In this document: one piece after another, positions 62,995-64,000 of the stretch
How positions within the stretch are numbered: position 1 is the first letter of the stretch
Layout: every line of letters begins with the position of its first letter
NCBI GenBank assembly: GCA_036925085.1
Contig: JAUPFP010000147.1
Coordinates: forward strand, 62,001-126,000
Origin: Brachycybe producta
Lineage: Eukaryota > Arthropoda > Diplopoda > Playtdesmida > Andrognathidae
DNA: 64,000 bases
Direction: 5' to 3'
Notes under the pieces: generated by a model
Databases searched by the model: none
Told to the model about the DNA's origin: nothing
What the model saw: the letters and a program-made list of their open reading frames with translations, nothing else
Program-made: the position numbers and the translations under genes

Positions 62995-63935
62995 TCAAAA
63001 TTTTCCTGTTCTGCTCTCGCACTTCGCAGAGTACTTCTTGTACTCAACTTTGTAACGATACTCTTCCAGCAATAACTGCCATCTTCCTAATCTTCCTTGT
63101 AAGCGTGTTGCTTTTCTCAGGTAGCATAGGGAACTGTGGTCAGTGACAACTGTGAAATCGCAGTTGAACAGATAAGGCCTGAATTTTGTGATCCCAAAGA
63201 TGACAGCAAGGCACTCTTTTTCCGTTGTTGTATACCGTGTTTCAGCATCGTGTAATGTTCTACTAGCGAAAGCCAAAACTCTTTTAACATCATCTTTCTT
63301 TTGCTGGTACAATACAACTCCCAATCCATGATCGCTTGCATCAGTGTAGAACCATATTTCGGCTGTTGGGTCGTACATGACCATAACTGGTGCTTCGATC
63401 AGAAAGGCTTTAAATCGTATGAAAGCTCGATCTGTCTCGTCAGTGGTTTAGCGGAGTGGGCAAAATCCTTTATAATCCTGATAACCCAAGAAAACTTCTG
63501 ACAGCTGTAACATTCTTCGGCTGTGGAAAATCTCTAACGGCAATGACTTTGTCTTCTTCTGGTGTGATTACATCTTCGATAATGATGTGTCCCAGATATG
63601 ACACCTTGCTGTACCCAAAGAAACTTTTCTTCGGTTGTAACGACAAGTTCGCCTTCCGTAGCAATTCCAAAATCGTTCGCAGCCTTCCCATAAAACTTTT
63701 AAACATCCGTCCGAATGCAATGATGGCATCCAAGTAGACAAGGCAAGTTTCCAACTTTTGGTCTGCAAGTAAAACATCCAACGCACGTTGCATCGTTGCG
63801 GGTGCATTGCATAGAACAAAAGGCATCTTTGTGAATTCGTAAAGTCCACACGGGCTTATGAACGCTGTCTTTTCTTGGTCTTTGTCTTTGACACTAATCT
63901 GCCAGTATCCACTTGCTAAATCCAACGTGGCAAAT
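62995..63935 (-). pseudogene. pol: Gypsy-B-like reverse transcriptase and RNase H, truncated
   Basis: From the LTR insertion at 63935: FATLDLASGYWQISVKDKDQ, KTAFISPCGLYEFTKMPFVL, NAPATMQRALDVLL, then VYLDAIIAFG, where YxDD has become YLDA (about 63725-63736), LQPKKSFFGYSKVSYLGHII and NVTAVRSFLGLSG. After a break, 63384-62995 has RNase H: IWFYTDASDHGLGVVLYQ, RYTTTEKECLAVIFGITKF, FTVVTDHSSLCYL, LGRWQLLLEEYRYKVEYKK. It ends abruptly at about 62995. Similar in style to the 31604-33200 copy but not close in sequence. Confidence 0.8.
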
Positions 63936-64000
63936 GTAACGTCCTGCCGGACCGTTACAATACACGGTAAATAGAAACGTAAAAAAACACTCTCACTTAC
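63936..64000 (-). repeat. End of another Gypsy-A LTR inserted in the RT
   Basis: The minus strand ends ...GTATTGTAACGGTCC, GGC, AGGACGTTACA at 63936, the same palindromic LTR terminus as at 19918-19942. Beyond it, GTAAGTGAGAGTGTTTTTTT and a GTTTCTATTTACCGTG word match 10310-10336. The RT reading frame is cut exactly here (F-A-T side), so a Gypsy-A element, mostly outside the window, inserted into this Gypsy-B-like pol. Confidence 0.65.

Noticed and set aside
1..64000. tRNA, rRNA or other structured RNA genes
   Set aside because: No cloverleaf, A/B box pair or rRNA-like conserved stretch was recognised on either strand by eye; a covariance-model scan would be decisive.

Overview
The window looks like a repeat-dense, gene-free stretch of an animal nuclear genome, probably a non-vertebrate metazoan, although the species cannot be fixed from sequence alone. 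I see no host gene, tRNA, rRNA or CRISPR. Almost everything is transposable-element sequence, nested and mostly broken: piggyBac-like and MULE-like DNA transposons, Crypton-like tyrosine-recombinase elements, CR1/jockey-like LINEs (two with an SGNH-esterase ORF1), and Ty3/Gypsy LTR retrotransposons of two families, called here Gypsy-A and Gypsy-B. AT-rich DNA holds the DNA transposons and LINEs, and GC-richer blocks are Gypsy-A, so base composition changes sharply at element borders.

Layout. 1-8.3 kb: an orphan C-terminal fragment, a decayed piggyBac transposase (+), a tandem repeat, and a decayed MULE transposase followed by an Ulp1-type protease and a PHD-like finger (-). 8.7-19.9 kb: Gypsy-A copy 1 (+). 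It has a 5' LTR split by an inverted piece of another copy, a leader hairpin array, gag, a pol reduced by internal deletion to its two ends, a pol tail, a second array and a third ORF. The third ORF is interrupted by a 5'-truncated LINE and cut off by LINE-1 (16.9-19.7 kb); an LTR end follows. 20-26 kb: a dispersed repeat and LINE-2 (-), with SGNH ORF1 and endonuclease/RT ORF2. 26.2-33.2 kb: Gypsy-B fragments, more copies of the dispersed repeat, a minisatellite, then a Gypsy-B copy (+) with LTR, gag, protease, RT and a cut RNase H. 33.3-41.5 kb: Gypsy-A copy 2 (+), with the most complete RNase H-integrase. 42.1-51.6 kb: LINE-3 (-), whose ORF1 is split by two adjacent Crypton-like elements. 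51.6-62.3 kb: Gypsy-A copy 3 (-), with a complete 5' LTR and a truncated 3' LTR. 62.3-64 kb: an unassigned ORF and a Gypsy-B RT/RNase H (-) into which another Gypsy-A LTR end has inserted.

The strongest less-expected signals are these. (i) Gypsy-A has a probable -1 ribosomal frameshift signal at the gag end: a GTTAAAC-type heptamer, a 7-nt spacer, and a covarying hairpin whose loop holds the gag TGA. Three diverged copies share the -1-frame peptide. (ii) Gypsy-A has a roughly 70-bp-period hairpin array between LTR and gag, LTRs built from serial perfect palindromes, and an extra lysine-rich ORF after integrase. (iii) The Crypton-like pair shares an in-frame UAG between a zinc-finger ORF and the recombinase ORF, and carries a 125-bp tandem repeat and an 86-bp array of palindromic units. 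All calls come from reading by eye; no database search was run.
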